This document shows positions 6,760-12,846 of a stretch of DNA of 12,846 bases, one piece after another. Origin of the DNA: JAYZDB01 sp036338025 (lineage in GTDB: Bacteria; Planctomycetota; UBA1135; UBA2386); NCBI GenBank assembly GCA_036338025.1, contig JAYZDB010000322.1, forward strand, positions 1-12,846, read 5' to 3'. A model generated the notes under the pieces. The model did not search any database and had not been told where the DNA came from. It saw only the letters and a list, made by a program, of their open reading frames with translations. The translations under genes and the position numbers were made by a program. Position 1 is the stretch's first letter. Each line of letters opens with the position of its first letter.

Positions 6760-7926
6760 CTAGAGGGCGTCGATGCCCTGACGGAGAATCTTGACGGCGT
6801 AGTCGATCTGAGACCGCTGTACCACGGAGGGAGGGAGAACGCGAATTGTGTCCGGGCCCGTCGCGTTGACGATCAGGCCGGACTCGAGCAACAGGTCTTT
6901 GAGAGTTGGAGCATCGACCCGAGGGTCGAGTTGGATGGCTTGCATCAGGCCTCTGCCGCGGCGTGCAAGGACCAGCGGGTGGGCGGCGACCAGGCTGTCC
7001 AGGGCGCTGCTGAGGTGTGTGCCCATCTCGACGACGTGGTCCTGTAGGCCACCTTCCAAGAGCTGTTCGAGCAGGACCAGAGCCGCCCGGCAGGCCAGCG
7101 GACCACCGGCAAAGGTCGAGCCGTGATCACCGGGCACGAAGGTCCCGGACAGTTTGTCGGAGATCAGGGTCAGACCCATGGGAACGCCGGCCGCGATTGG
7201 CTTGGCGAGGGTGGCGATGTCGGGGGTGACGTCGGCGTGCTGGGCGCAGAGGAAGGTGCCGGTCCGTCCAGCGCCGGTCTGGATCTCGTCGTGGATCAGG
7301 ATGGTGTCACTGTCGGTGCAGGCCTGGCGTGCTGCCTGCAGGAACTCCGCAGACAATTCGTGGATCCCGGCTTCGCCCTGAATCGGTTCCAGGATCAGCG
7401 CCGCAGGATTGGTCGCGATGGCTGCACGAAGCCCGTCGATGTCGTCGCGGGGCACGAAGGTGACGTTCGATTCCAGGGCCGAGAAGGGCTCCCGGAACGA
7501 GGCCTTGTGGGTGACGGCCAGGGCGCCGAGGGTCCGGCCATGGAACGCGCCTTGTAGAGCGACGAAGTCCCGACGACGGGTGTCCTTCGTGAAGTGGTAC
7601 TTGAGTGCCAGCTTGAGAGCGGCCTCGTTCGCCTCGGTGCCGCTATTGCAGAAGAACACCTCTGCCATGCCTGCCAGCCTGGTGATGCGCCTGGCTACCT
7701 CTTCGGTATAGGGGTGCCGGTAGAGGTTGCTGACGTGCATCACCTTTCCGAGCTGCTCGCTCAGTGCGGCGACGAGCTCTGGGTGGTTGTGTCCGAGCGC
7801 GGAGACGGCAATGCCGCCGAGGAAGTCGAGGTATTCCTTGCCGTCGCTGTCGACGAGGGTTGCGCCTTCGCCATGCACGAACACCGGTGCGGCTCGCAGG
7901 TAGGTCTTGATCACGTGTTCGTCCAT
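6760..7926 (-). CDS. argD: acetylornithine aminotransferase
   Basis: A PLP-dependent class III (fold type I) aminotransferase that converts N-acetylglutamate semialdehyde to N-acetylornithine with glutamate as amino donor. Enzymes of this group often also serve as succinyl-diaminopimelate aminotransferase in lysine synthesis. The protein has 388 residues, typical. Visible are FLGGIAVSALGHNHP (35-49), the phosphate-binding SGTEANE (95-101), FHGRT (128-132), EPIQGEAG (180-187), the cofactor-contacting HDEIQTGAGRTG (212-223), the Schiff-base lysine K242 in LAKPIAAGVPMG, and GSTFAGGP (269-276). The start MDEHVIKTYL at 7926 is preferred because it lies 4 bases after the argB stop. The frame is open further upstream but that stretch lies inside argB and is not ArgD-like. 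Confidence 0.96.
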   Translation of the reverse strand: MDEHVIKTYLRAAPVFVHGEGATLVDSDGKEYLDFLGGIAVSALGHNHPELVAALSEQLGKVMHVSNLYRHPYTEEVARRITRLAGMAEVFFCNSGTEANEAALKLALKYHFTKDTRRRDFVALQGAFHGRTLGALAVTHKASFREPFSALESNVTFVPRDDIDGLRAAIATNPAALILEPIQGEAGIHELSAEFLQAARQACTDSDTILIHDEIQTGAGRTGTFLCAQHADVTPDIATLAKPIAAGVPMGLTLISDKLSGTFVPGDHGSTFAGGPLACRAALVLLEQLLEGGLQDHVVEMGTHLSSALDSLVAAHPLVLARRGRGLMQAIQLDPRVDAPTLKDLLLESGLIVNATGPDTIRVLPPSVVQRSQIDYAVKILRQGIDAL

Positions 7927-7930
7927 GGGA

Positions 7931-8734
7931 TTAGCGATCCGGTCCAAAGACGGTGCCGGTGTGGTGTTCCAGAGCGGCGAGAATGGCGTTGTCGCGGTCG
8001 GCCGAGGCGATCTTGATGGTGCCATCCGGGTGGGCGACAACCGCTGACAAGGCGGCCTCGACCTTGGGGATCATGCCACCGCAGATCACGCCGCTGGCCC
8101 GCAACTCAGCGCAGGAACCAGGCGTGAGGTGGTGGACCAGCTGCTGGCTTGCATCCAGAACGCCAGGTACGTTGGTCAAGAACAGCAGGGTCTCGGCACC
8201 GAGTGCATGGGCCAGAGGGCCAGCGCAGTGATCGGCGTTGATGTTGTAGAAGTGCTCCGGGCTGCCAGTTAATTCACCGTCCAGTGGGGCGACAGTCGCG
8301 ATTACCGGTAGCAGGTCGCTGGCCAGCAGGCTCTCGACCAGTTTGCCGCGAACGCGGTGGACACTCCCGACGTAGCCAAGATCGACACCCTCGCGCTGCA
8401 GGGGCGCGGCCGAGAAGGTCCCGCCGTCGGCCCCGGTGATGCCCACTGCCTCGACTCCACGGGCGCCGAGTTCGGCGACCAGCTGTCGGTTGACCTGACC
8501 ACCCAGCACCATCAGTACCGCTTCGGCGGTCTCCGCGTCGGTGATCCGCAGGCCATTGTGGTAGCGGTCCTCGATGCCGAGCTTGCCGGTCAGGTCGCGG
8601 ATCTGGTCGCCGCCGCCGTGAACCAGGATCAGCTGATGGCCGGCAGCCTTGGCTCCTGCGACGGCTGTGGCGAGGTCACTCCGCGACCTGGGGTCGCTGA
8701 GCTGGGTACCACCGATCTTGACGAGGATACGCAT
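7931..8734 (-). CDS. argB: acetylglutamate kinase, short form without N-terminal helix
   Basis: ArgB phosphorylates N-acetylglutamate to N-acetylglutamyl phosphate. It belongs to the amino acid kinase family. From the ATG at 8734 the protein has 267 residues and starts directly with the nucleotide-binding strand MRILVKIGGTQL. LVHGGGDQI (about 37-45), GLRITD (61-66), the NINADH region, TNVPGVLD and GGMIPKVEAA follow in order, all canonical. Arginine-inhibited NAG kinases carry an extra N-terminal helix that links dimers into hexamers. It is absent here, as in the arginine-insensitive E. coli enzyme. Feedback insensitivity is therefore inferred. The ATG shares a base with the argC stop (TGATG). 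The stop lies 4 bases before argD. Upstream in-frame sequence belongs to argC and does not supply a helix. Confidence 0.95.
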   Translation of the reverse strand: MRILVKIGGTQLSDPRSRSDLATAVAGAKAAGHQLILVHGGGDQIRDLTGKLGIEDRYHNGLRITDAETAEAVLMVLGGQVNRQLVAELGARGVEAVGITGADGGTFSAAPLQREGVDLGYVGSVHRVRGKLVESLLASDLLPVIATVAPLDGELTGSPEHFYNINADHCAGPLAHALGAETLLFLTNVPGVLDASQQLVHHLTPGSCAELRASGVICGGMIPKVEAALSAVVAHPDGTIKIASADRDNAILAALEHHTGTVFGPDR

Positions 8735-9726
8735 CAGAGTAGGCCCTGGGTCTCTTCGAGCCCGAGCAGCAGGTTCATGTTTTGCATCGCCTGGCCGGCG
8801 GCGCCCTTGCCGAGGTTGTCGATGGCCGAGGTCAAGACCACGGTGTCGCCGGCCTGCGCGACGGCGATGTGGCACTGGTTGCTGCCTGCGACGCGGTCGG
8901 TCTCGGGTTGGCCGCGGTCAAAGACCTGTATGAAGGGCTCGTTGGCGTAGTGCTCGCGGAGGCGGGCTCGCAGCGAATCCGCATCCTGTCCCCCGCTGGG
9001 CTTTACGTAGATCGTCGACAGCATGCCGCGGAACATCGGCAGCAGGTGGGGGACGAACACCAGGTTGTTGGTGCCGAGTTCCTGGTGGATCTCGGGGGTG
9101 TGTCGGTGGCTGCCGACCGCGTAGGCGAGGAAGTTCTCGGCGACTGCGCCGTAGACCGTGCGGTCCTTGGGGCTCTTGCCAGCACCGCTGACACCGCTTT
9201 TGCTGTCTGCGAGGATGGTGGTGGTTTGGTCCAGGAGGTCATTTTCGCTAAGTGGCAGCAAGGGCAGCAGGATCGAGGTGGGGTAACAACCCGGGTTGGC
9301 GATCAGACGAGCCGCCGCCACCGCTTGCCGCTTGTGTTCGGTCAGGCCGTAGACGGACTCGGACAGCAGGTCCGGAGCCTGGTGCTGGAGGCCGTAGACG
9401 CTGGCGTAGACCCCCGGGTCATGGAGACGGAAGTCCGCGGACAGATCGACGACCTTGCAGCCGACCTCGAGGCACTCGACGACCAGTTCGGCGCTGGCGC
9501 CGTGGGGGGTGCAGAGGAAGACCCCGTCGCACTGGCCGACCACGCCAAGGTCAAGCGGCTGGATCTGAGGATCGACCGGCAGCGCTGGCGCATCGGGTAC
9601 GACATGCTTGCGGGCGGTCATCAGCCCGTGCAGCTGCATCTGGGGATGGCGGTCGACGAGATTGGTCAGCTCACGGCCGGTGTAACCGGAGGCGCCGACG
9701 ATCGTGACCTTCTGCATGCTACTCAC
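8734..9726 (-). CDS. argC: N-acetyl-gamma-glutamyl-phosphate reductase
   Basis: ArgC reduces N-acetylglutamyl phosphate to N-acetylglutamate semialdehyde with NADPH. The protein has 330 residues. The Rossmann motif VGASGYTGREL occupies 10-20. LCTPHG is at 71-76, DLSADFRL at 94-101, the catalytic cysteine C147 sits in NPGCYPT, SGVSGAGKSP follows, and SHRHTPEI and LPMFRGMLST are present as in the family. The GTG at 9726 is chosen because AGAGG (9738-9734) lies 7 bases upstream and the GTG overlaps the argR stop by four bases (GTGA). The ATG three codons later (9717) would leave a 16-base spacing. The stop codon overlaps the argB start by one base. Confidence 0.96.
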   Translation of the reverse strand: MSSMQKVTIVGASGYTGRELTNLVDRHPQMQLHGLMTARKHVVPDAPALPVDPQIQPLDLGVVGQCDGVFLCTPHGASAELVVECLEVGCKVVDLSADFRLHDPGVYASVYGLQHQAPDLLSESVYGLTEHKRQAVAAARLIANPGCYPTSILLPLLPLSENDLLDQTTTILADSKSGVSGAGKSPKDRTVYGAVAENFLAYAVGSHRHTPEIHQELGTNNLVFVPHLLPMFRGMLSTIYVKPSGGQDADSLRARLREHYANEPFIQVFDRGQPETDRVAGSNQCHIAVAQAGDTVVLTSAIDNLGKGAAGQAMQNMNLLLGLEETQGLL

Positions 9727-10193
9727 AGCATCGCCTCTAGTTCGGCGTCGACGGTTTGGGCGTCCCGGGCGTTCTTACAGATCACCAGGATCGTGTCGTC
9801 ACCGGCGATCGTGCCGATCACCCGGGGGTATGGTCCCTTGTCGAGCGTCAGGGCCAGGGGCTGTGCCCCGCCTGGCGGGGTCTTGAGGATGACCTGGTTT
9901 TGAACGGCGGTGCGGTTCACGAGCCACAGGCGGACCGCGGATTCGACGGGGGAGGCGTTGGAGGCGGCCCGCGACGGCATCGTCGGGTTCGGGAGTTCGT
10001 AGCCATCCGGCGCCTTGACGACCCCGAGTTCTCGCAGGTCACGGGACACGGTGCCTTGGTTGACCTCCAGACCCCTCTCGACCAGGAGATCCTGGAGTTC
10101 GGCCTGGCTCTTGATGTAGTGCCCCTGGATCAAATCCAGGATGGCCTGGTGGCGGGCCTGGCGCTGGTTGTGTATCTGGGCTTGCTTAGGCAT
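9723..10193 (-). CDS. argR: arginine repressor ArgR
   Basis: ArgR is the hexameric, arginine-responsive transcription factor that binds paired ARG boxes and shuts down arginine synthesis genes. The protein has 156 residues, standard. An N-terminal winged helix-turn-helix spans about 12-66, with recognition-helix region GTVSRDLRELGVVK (47-60). The C-terminal oligomerisation and arginine-binding domain contains TPPGGAQPLALTLD (105-118) and the hallmark GTIAGDDTI (127-135), whose paired aspartates (D132, D133) contact arginine in the family. It is the first gene of the cluster and its stop overlaps the argC start by four bases, so repressor and enzymes should be made from one transcript. Two ARG-box-like palindromes precede it and one covers its start codon, pointing to autoregulation. 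No clear Shine-Dalgarno sequence precedes the ATG. Confidence 0.96.
   Translation of the reverse strand: MPKQAQIHNQRQARHQAILDLIQGHYIKSQAELQDLLVERGLEVNQGTVSRDLRELGVVKAPDGYELPNPTMPSRAASNASPVESAVRLWLVNRTAVQNQVILKTPPGGAQPLALTLDKGPYPRVIGTIAGDDTILVICKNARDAQTVDAELEAML
9734..9738 (-). promoter_or_regulatory. ribosome binding site supporting GTG start of argC
   Basis: AGAGG on the minus strand lies 7 bases before the GTG at 9726, within the final argR codons. The spacing favours the GTG over the ATG at 9717 as the argC start. Confidence 0.5.
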
Positions 10194-10204
10194 AATTATG
10201 TATT
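10187..10204. promoter_or_regulatory. ARG box 1 (ArgR operator), overlapping the argR start codon
   Basis: On the plus strand this 18-mer reads TAGGCATAATTATGTATT around a perfect 10-base palindrome CATAATTATG (10191-10200). The first three bases of that palindrome are the complement of the argR ATG. The TGCAT-N4-ATGCA type of ARG box known from Gram-positive and actinobacterial ArgR sites is a good match to the core. Binding here would block initiation at argR. Confidence 0.75.
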
Positions 10205-10208
10205 CTGT

Positions 10209-10226
10209 TACGCATAATTATGCATT
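10209..10226. promoter_or_regulatory. ARG box 2 (ArgR operator)
   Basis: The plus-strand 18-mer TACGCATAATTATGCATT contains a perfect 12-base palindrome GCATAATTATGC (10212-10223). Its centre is 22 bp from that of box 1, and the 11-base word GCATAATTATG is repeated in both. E. coli ARG boxes occur as 18-bp palindromes about 21 bp apart, so the spacing fits one ArgR hexamer on one DNA face. This box is the closer of the two to the consensus. Confidence 0.8.
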
Positions 10227-10246
10227 TGTCGACAGGGCACAACCCA
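10210..10246 (-). promoter_or_regulatory. putative arg operon promoter
   Basis: On the minus strand a -10-like CATAAT (10222-10217) lies inside ARG box 2 and would place the start of transcription near 10210, giving a leader of about 17 bases before the argR ATG. The sequence at the expected -35 position is a poor match; a TCGACA at 10232-10227 resembles a -35 box but lacks a good partner. The region is clearly more AT-rich than its surroundings. Promoter position is inferred. Confidence 0.35.
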
Positions 10247-10256
10247 GTAATCGAGA

Positions 10257-10270
10257 GAAATCACGATTTC
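10257..10270. repeat. inverted repeat GAAATC-N2-GATTTC
   Basis: Plus-strand GAAATCACGATTTC has perfect 6-base arms around 2 bases, between the BI-1-like gene and the ARG boxes. A 2-base loop is too tight for an RNA hairpin, so if functional it would be a DNA-binding site. No T-tract makes it a terminator. It may be chance. Confidence 0.35.
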
Positions 10271-10295
10271 CAGGCCTGATCGCGGGTCTGGGGGA

Positions 10296-10994
10296 TCAGT
10301 CGCGGCTGCTCAGGAGGATGATCAGGATGTGCTTGAACAGCAGGATGACATCGACGAACAGCACCATGGCAGCGGATACGTGGGCGGTCGTCGGGTAGCG
10401 CTTCAGGATGTTGCTGGTGTCGTAGAGGATGAAGCCCGAGAACAGCGCGACTCCCAGGTAGGAGAACCAGACTCCAATGTGGAATCCGAATAGCCAACCG
10501 CAGATGGCGACGCCGAACATGCCGAACATCACGGTCCACAGCATGCCGCCGAGAAACCCGAAGTCCTTGCCACTCTTGAACACGTAGGCGGTCAGACCGG
10601 TAAAGACCAGGGTCGTCATCAGGGCGGCGGTGCTGACCAGATCGGGGGCGATGTTGCTGGCGAGCAGGACCAGCGGCGCACTCAGGAGTCCCCACAAGAC
10701 GGCGAACCCGAAGAAGAAGACGATCCCGAAGGGTTTCTCCGCCATCGCGTGCACCAGGATGGCACCGCCGATGAACACAGCCGCGTACAGCAGCGGGTTC
10801 ATTCCGCTCAGGCTCATTGCCATGTTGTAGAGCGGGCTGCCCTCGATTCCTGCCAGGCACAGGGTGCCGGCAAATGTCAGGACGGCGGCCAGCAACAAGG
10901 TGTAGGTCTTCTTCAAGAAGGCCACCCTGGCATCGACTGGCGCAAAGGCGGCGGCGATGGTGTCGTCGTGGACTGCGTAGGGATTGTCGTTCAT
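10296..10994 (-). CDS. Bax inhibitor-1/YccA family membrane protein
   Basis: A 232-residue polytopic protein of the BI-1 (TMBIM, UPF0005/YccA-YbhL-YetJ) family. Characterised relatives include a pH-sensitive calcium leak channel (Bacillus YetJ) and an FtsH modulator (E. coli YccA). The N-terminus is about 28 cytoplasmic-looking residues, followed by seven hydrophobic segments near 30-50, 67-84, 90-112, 118-137, 148-168, 172-190 and 207-228. The family hallmark ALFSGFILYDTSNILKRY lies at 183-200 and the last helix has VLFVDVILLF. Asp192 and Asp215 correspond by position to the paired aspartates proposed as the pH sensor in YetJ. It ends about 100 bases before argR with its own 92-base upstream gap, so it is probably a separate unit from the arginine genes. 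Physiological role here is unknown. Confidence 0.9.
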   Translation of the reverse strand: MNDNPYAVHDDTIAAAFAPVDARVAFLKKTYTLLLAAVLTFAGTLCLAGIEGSPLYNMAMSLSGMNPLLYAAVFIGGAILVHAMAEKPFGIVFFFGFAVLWGLLSAPLVLLASNIAPDLVSTAALMTTLVFTGLTAYVFKSGKDFGFLGGMLWTVMFGMFGVAICGWLFGFHIGVWFSYLGVALFSGFILYDTSNILKRYPTTAHVSAAMVLFVDVILLFKHILIILLSSRD

Positions 10995-11033
10995 GATTTT
11001 CGCCCGGGACTTGTTTGTCGTGATGGTGACTCT

Positions 11034-11048
11034 ACCGCCTTGGGCGGT
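11034..11048. other. GC stem-loop between nuclease and BI-1 genes
   Basis: ACCGCC-TTG-GGCGGT (plus strand) forms a perfect 6-bp stem with a 3-base loop in the 92-base gap. Neither strand has a following T-tract, so it is not a standard intrinsic terminator; it may be a 3'-end stabiliser or chance. Confidence 0.35.
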
Positions 11049-11070
11049 GTGCCGTCTACCAGTTGACGCA

Positions 11071-11085
11071 CGAGGTTCAGCCTCG
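11071..11085. other. small stem-loop just after the nuclease stop codon
   Basis: CGAGG-TTCAG-CCTCG (plus strand) gives a 5-bp stem with a 5-base loop, one base beyond the nuclease stop codon. No T-tract follows in the direction of transcription. It may assist transcript 3'-end formation together with the stem-loop about 25 bases downstream. Confidence 0.3.
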
Positions 11086-11086
11086 G

Positions 11087-12748
11087 CTATGCGATTTCCA
11101 GCCGGGCGATCACGTAGGCGTGGTCGCTGCCCTTGTGGCTGCGGCCGCCGGGCTGAATTCCCAGCAAGGCGTTGCCGTGCAGGATTTCGTATTCCACCCG
11201 ACGCCTGGCGAGGTGGCTCTTGGAAACCACCCCGTGCATCAGGGCCTGGGAGATACCCCGGTGGTTGTAGTCGTAGCGGTCTTCCAAGGGCAGGCGGTCG
11301 ACGAGATTGACGTTGTCATCGCCATTCAAGGTGGCCAGGGTCTCGCTGAATTCAAAGTCGTTGAAGTCACCCGTCACGTAGTAGTCGATGCCGTGGCCGC
11401 TGAGGTTCCGCAGTACGCTGCGCAGAATGGAGACTTGTTGCACTCGGGTCTGTAGGCGCGGATCGAAGCCAGGCTGGTCTGGGGCGAAGAGACCGTGTTG
11501 GTGCCTCTTGGAGGCGAGGTGGACGTTGACCACCGCCAGTTCGTAGTTCGATCCTGTGGGCTGGAACCGCGCGACGATGGGTTTGCGCGAGCCTTCGAAT
11601 GCGGGGTGGTTTTCGCCGATCCGCTTGAGGGAGTCGGGCAGAAGTTGCACGCGGTCGGCGCGGTACAGAAACCCATTGCGGATGTTGCCACCGGGCTGGC
11701 CGCCGTCAGCGTCGGCCTTCGGAGGGATGTCGGCCCAGTGGTACTCGGGACCCCCGGCACTCTGCACTGCCTTGATCAAGGCGGAGTAGGTCCGGTCGGC
11801 GTTGGTTTGGCCGGTTACTTCTGCGCCATCATTGTCCTGGATTTCCTGCAGAGCGATGACGTCTGGACACAAGGCCTGGTGGACGATGGCTGTCGCGAGC
11901 ATCGCGAAGCGTCCATCGCCGATGTCATCATCGATGTCACGTTGAGACTCGACGCGCTGCGGGTTTTCGATTTGGGGATCGAGGTTGAAGCCGTTCAGAG
12001 TCAGGACGGTCAAGTGCCCGGCCTTTGGTGCGAGTTGCGTGACGGTTTCAGGAATCTGGGCTGGCTCGATGTCGAGTGGGCCGGCGGCGGCGATCTGGTA
12101 GCTGGCGGCCCGGAAGTTCAGGGGGCCGACAACCGGCTTGTTGAGTTTCGATCCGACATCGACCTTCGATGCCCGGGAGTAGTTGCGGATGCGTATGTTT
12201 GGCAACCATCGTTGGGGTTGCGACGGATCGATCAGCACACCACCTGGTTGCGTGCGTACTGCCGCTAGATCTTCTGGGGCGAGCACATAGTCGCCGAAGG
12301 CATTGCTGGGGGAGACGAAGGTGGCGCCAGCCCGGATCCCAACCAACCGGCCCTCCAGGCTGTTGAGGAGGCTGGCGAGTTCGGCCTGGGAGCGGTCCAG
12401 CAGGTCGGCGGTCAACCAGACCGGCTCGATGTCCGGCGAATCTCCTTCGACCTGGCGGACGCTGTCGGCCTTGATCTGGGTGGTCGGACGGTCGTTTTCC
12501 TCGGCGCGGAAGTCCATGACTTCACCCGTGACCTCGGCGAACGACCCGGTCGGCGGCTGTTGGCGCGGGGAATAGACAAAGATCGCTGACGAGGCCGCGG
12601 TGTCTTCCGGGTCCGGGTCCTGCAGGAAGAACCCCTTGCGGGTGCTACCCGTGACGACGCCCCTGGTGGTGACGGTCTGGCCAGCGAGTGGGGAATACAG
12701 GCCGGTACCCTGGACCTGCTGGATACTGCGGAGGCGCGAGTCGGACAT
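11087..12748 (-). CDS. OB-fold plus endonuclease/exonuclease/phosphatase (EEP) family protein
   Basis: A 553-residue protein resembling ExeM/NucH-type DNases, metal-dependent phosphodiesterases of the DNase I-like EEP superfamily. Residues about 8-105 look like the OB-fold domain of such nucleases (GQTVTTRGVVTGSTRKGFFLQDP, starting at 23). The catalytic domain runs from about 246. It shows TLNGFNL (N252), ALQEIQDN (E302), GNIRNGFLYR (354-363), VVNVHLASK (H410), TGDFNDFE (D461, N463), and the terminal GSDHAYV (D542, H543). The usual LDH motif reads LMH (M504, H505). There is no signal peptide or anchor, unlike the secreted relatives. An in-frame TAG three codons before the ATG rules out a longer N-terminus. 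It could degrade nucleic acid or act on another phosphodiester; the substrate is not evident. Confidence 0.88.
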   Translation of the reverse strand: MSDSRLRSIQQVQGTGLYSPLAGQTVTTRGVVTGSTRKGFFLQDPDPEDTAASSAIFVYSPRQQPPTGSFAEVTGEVMDFRAEENDRPTTQIKADSVRQVEGDSPDIEPVWLTADLLDRSQAELASLLNSLEGRLVGIRAGATFVSPSNAFGDYVLAPEDLAAVRTQPGGVLIDPSQPQRWLPNIRIRNYSRASKVDVGSKLNKPVVGPLNFRAASYQIAAAGPLDIEPAQIPETVTQLAPKAGHLTVLTLNGFNLDPQIENPQRVESQRDIDDDIGDGRFAMLATAIVHQALCPDVIALQEIQDNDGAEVTGQTNADRTYSALIKAVQSAGGPEYHWADIPPKADADGGQPGGNIRNGFLYRADRVQLLPDSLKRIGENHPAFEGSRKPIVARFQPTGSNYELAVVNVHLASKRHQHGLFAPDQPGFDPRLQTRVQQVSILRSVLRNLSGHGIDYYVTGDFNDFEFSETLATLNGDDNVNLVDRLPLEDRYDYNHRGISQALMHGVVSKSHLARRRVEYEILHGNALLGIQPGGRSHKGSDHAYVIARLEIA

Positions 12749-12754
12749 CGATGC

Positions 12755-12846
12755 CTACTTGAGCGCCTCGAGTTTCTTGCGGAGGCGTTTGGAGAGTTCG
12801 GCGACTACCGGAGCATGCTGTTGCTGCTCAGCCAGGTTGGTGAATT
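12755..12846 (-). CDS. C-terminal end of a probable sulfatase (partial)
   Basis: The last 29 codons and TAG of a gene that enters from beyond the right edge. The visible end begins FTNLAEQQQHAPVVAELSKR and finishes KKLEALK. The pattern of F/WTNLA followed by about ten residues and an amphipathic VxAEL helix is typical of the C-termini of iduronate-2-sulfatase-like and other arylsulfatase-family proteins. The catalytic domain is outside the window, so the assignment rests on this tail alone. The stop lies 6 bases before the ATG of the nuclease gene and in the same reading frame, suggesting co-transcription. Confidence 0.5.
   Translation of the reverse strand, partial: FTNLAEQQQHAPVVAELSKRLRKKLEALK

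Noticed and set aside
6760..8040. ArgD starting at 8040
   Set aside because: The extra 38 residues lie in argB out of frame and are not ArgD-like; MDEHVIKTYL at 7926 fits the family and the operon spacing.
7931..8875. ArgB starting at 8875, which would give an N-terminal extension
   Set aside because: The 47 extra residues are Arg/Gly/Ala-rich argC shadow and do not form the helix of arginine-sensitive kinases.
8782..9903. Long plus-strand open frame of 373 codons opposite argC and argR
   Set aside because: Antisense to two well-supported genes, with no recognisable domain and no ribosome binding site; a codon-bias shadow.
10276..10299. CTGATC/GATCAG inverted repeat at the end of the BI-1-like gene as an intrinsic terminator
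   Set aside because: The stem is only 6 bp with a 12-base loop, one arm overlaps the stop codon, and no T-tract follows.
11495..12268. Plus-strand open frame of 257 codons opposite the EEP gene
   Set aside because: Antisense shadow of a gene with clear catalytic motifs; no family resemblance.
1..12846. Mobile elements, CRISPR arrays, tRNA or rRNA genes
   Set aside because: I found no transposase or integrase motifs, no regularly spaced direct repeats beyond the ARG boxes, and no tRNA-like or rRNA-like segments.

Overview
The window is a GC-rich bacterial stretch in which every supported gene lies on the minus strand, so genes are described from right to left. There is no rRNA, tRNA, CRISPR array, insertion sequence or phage gene. 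The sequence alone does not fix the host. The iduronate-sulfatase-like C-terminus at the right edge and the style of the ornithine carbamoyltransferase (SLRTR, VGDGNN) would suit a Planctomycetes/PVC or Acidobacteriota-type bacterium, but a proteobacterium cannot be excluded.

Right edge (about 10296-12846): the last 29 codons of a probable sulfatase, a 553-residue OB-fold plus endonuclease/exonuclease/phosphatase (EEP) protein with no signal peptide, and a seven-helix Bax inhibitor-1/YccA family membrane protein. The intergenic spaces hold two small GC stem-loops without T-tracts and an AT-rich control region in front of argR.

Centre (1458-10193): an apparently complete arginine biosynthesis operon in the order argR-argC-argB-argD-argF-argG-argH-argA-argJ. 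Genes overlap by 1-4 bases or are separated by at most 13 bases, so they are probably co-transcribed and often translationally coupled. The first gene encodes the arginine repressor. Just upstream of it, and overlapping its start codon, lies a pair of ARG-box-like palindromes 22 bp apart centre to centre, the geometry expected for an ArgR hexamer. This would make the whole pathway self-regulating from one promoter. ArgA (short GNAT-type N-acetylglutamate synthase) and ArgJ (ornithine acetyltransferase) feed and recycle the acetyl group. ArgB, ArgC and ArgD make N-acetylornithine, ArgJ releases ornithine, and ArgF, ArgG and ArgH convert it to arginine. With ArgJ present no argE is needed. Carbamoyl phosphate synthetase (carAB) is not in the window.

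Left edge (1-1390): a CPBP-family intramembrane protease-like protein overlaps by one base with a sterol desaturase/fatty acid hydroxylase-like di-iron membrane enzyme that runs off the window. No convincing terminator separates this pair from argJ, so the two may ride on the arginine operon.

I found no clearly new biological system. The items most worth following are the autoregulatory ARG-box pair, the unfused argH/argA overlap alongside argJ, the N-terminally short (probably arginine-insensitive) ArgB, the CPBP-hydroxylase pair, and the atypical cytoplasmic EEP nuclease.
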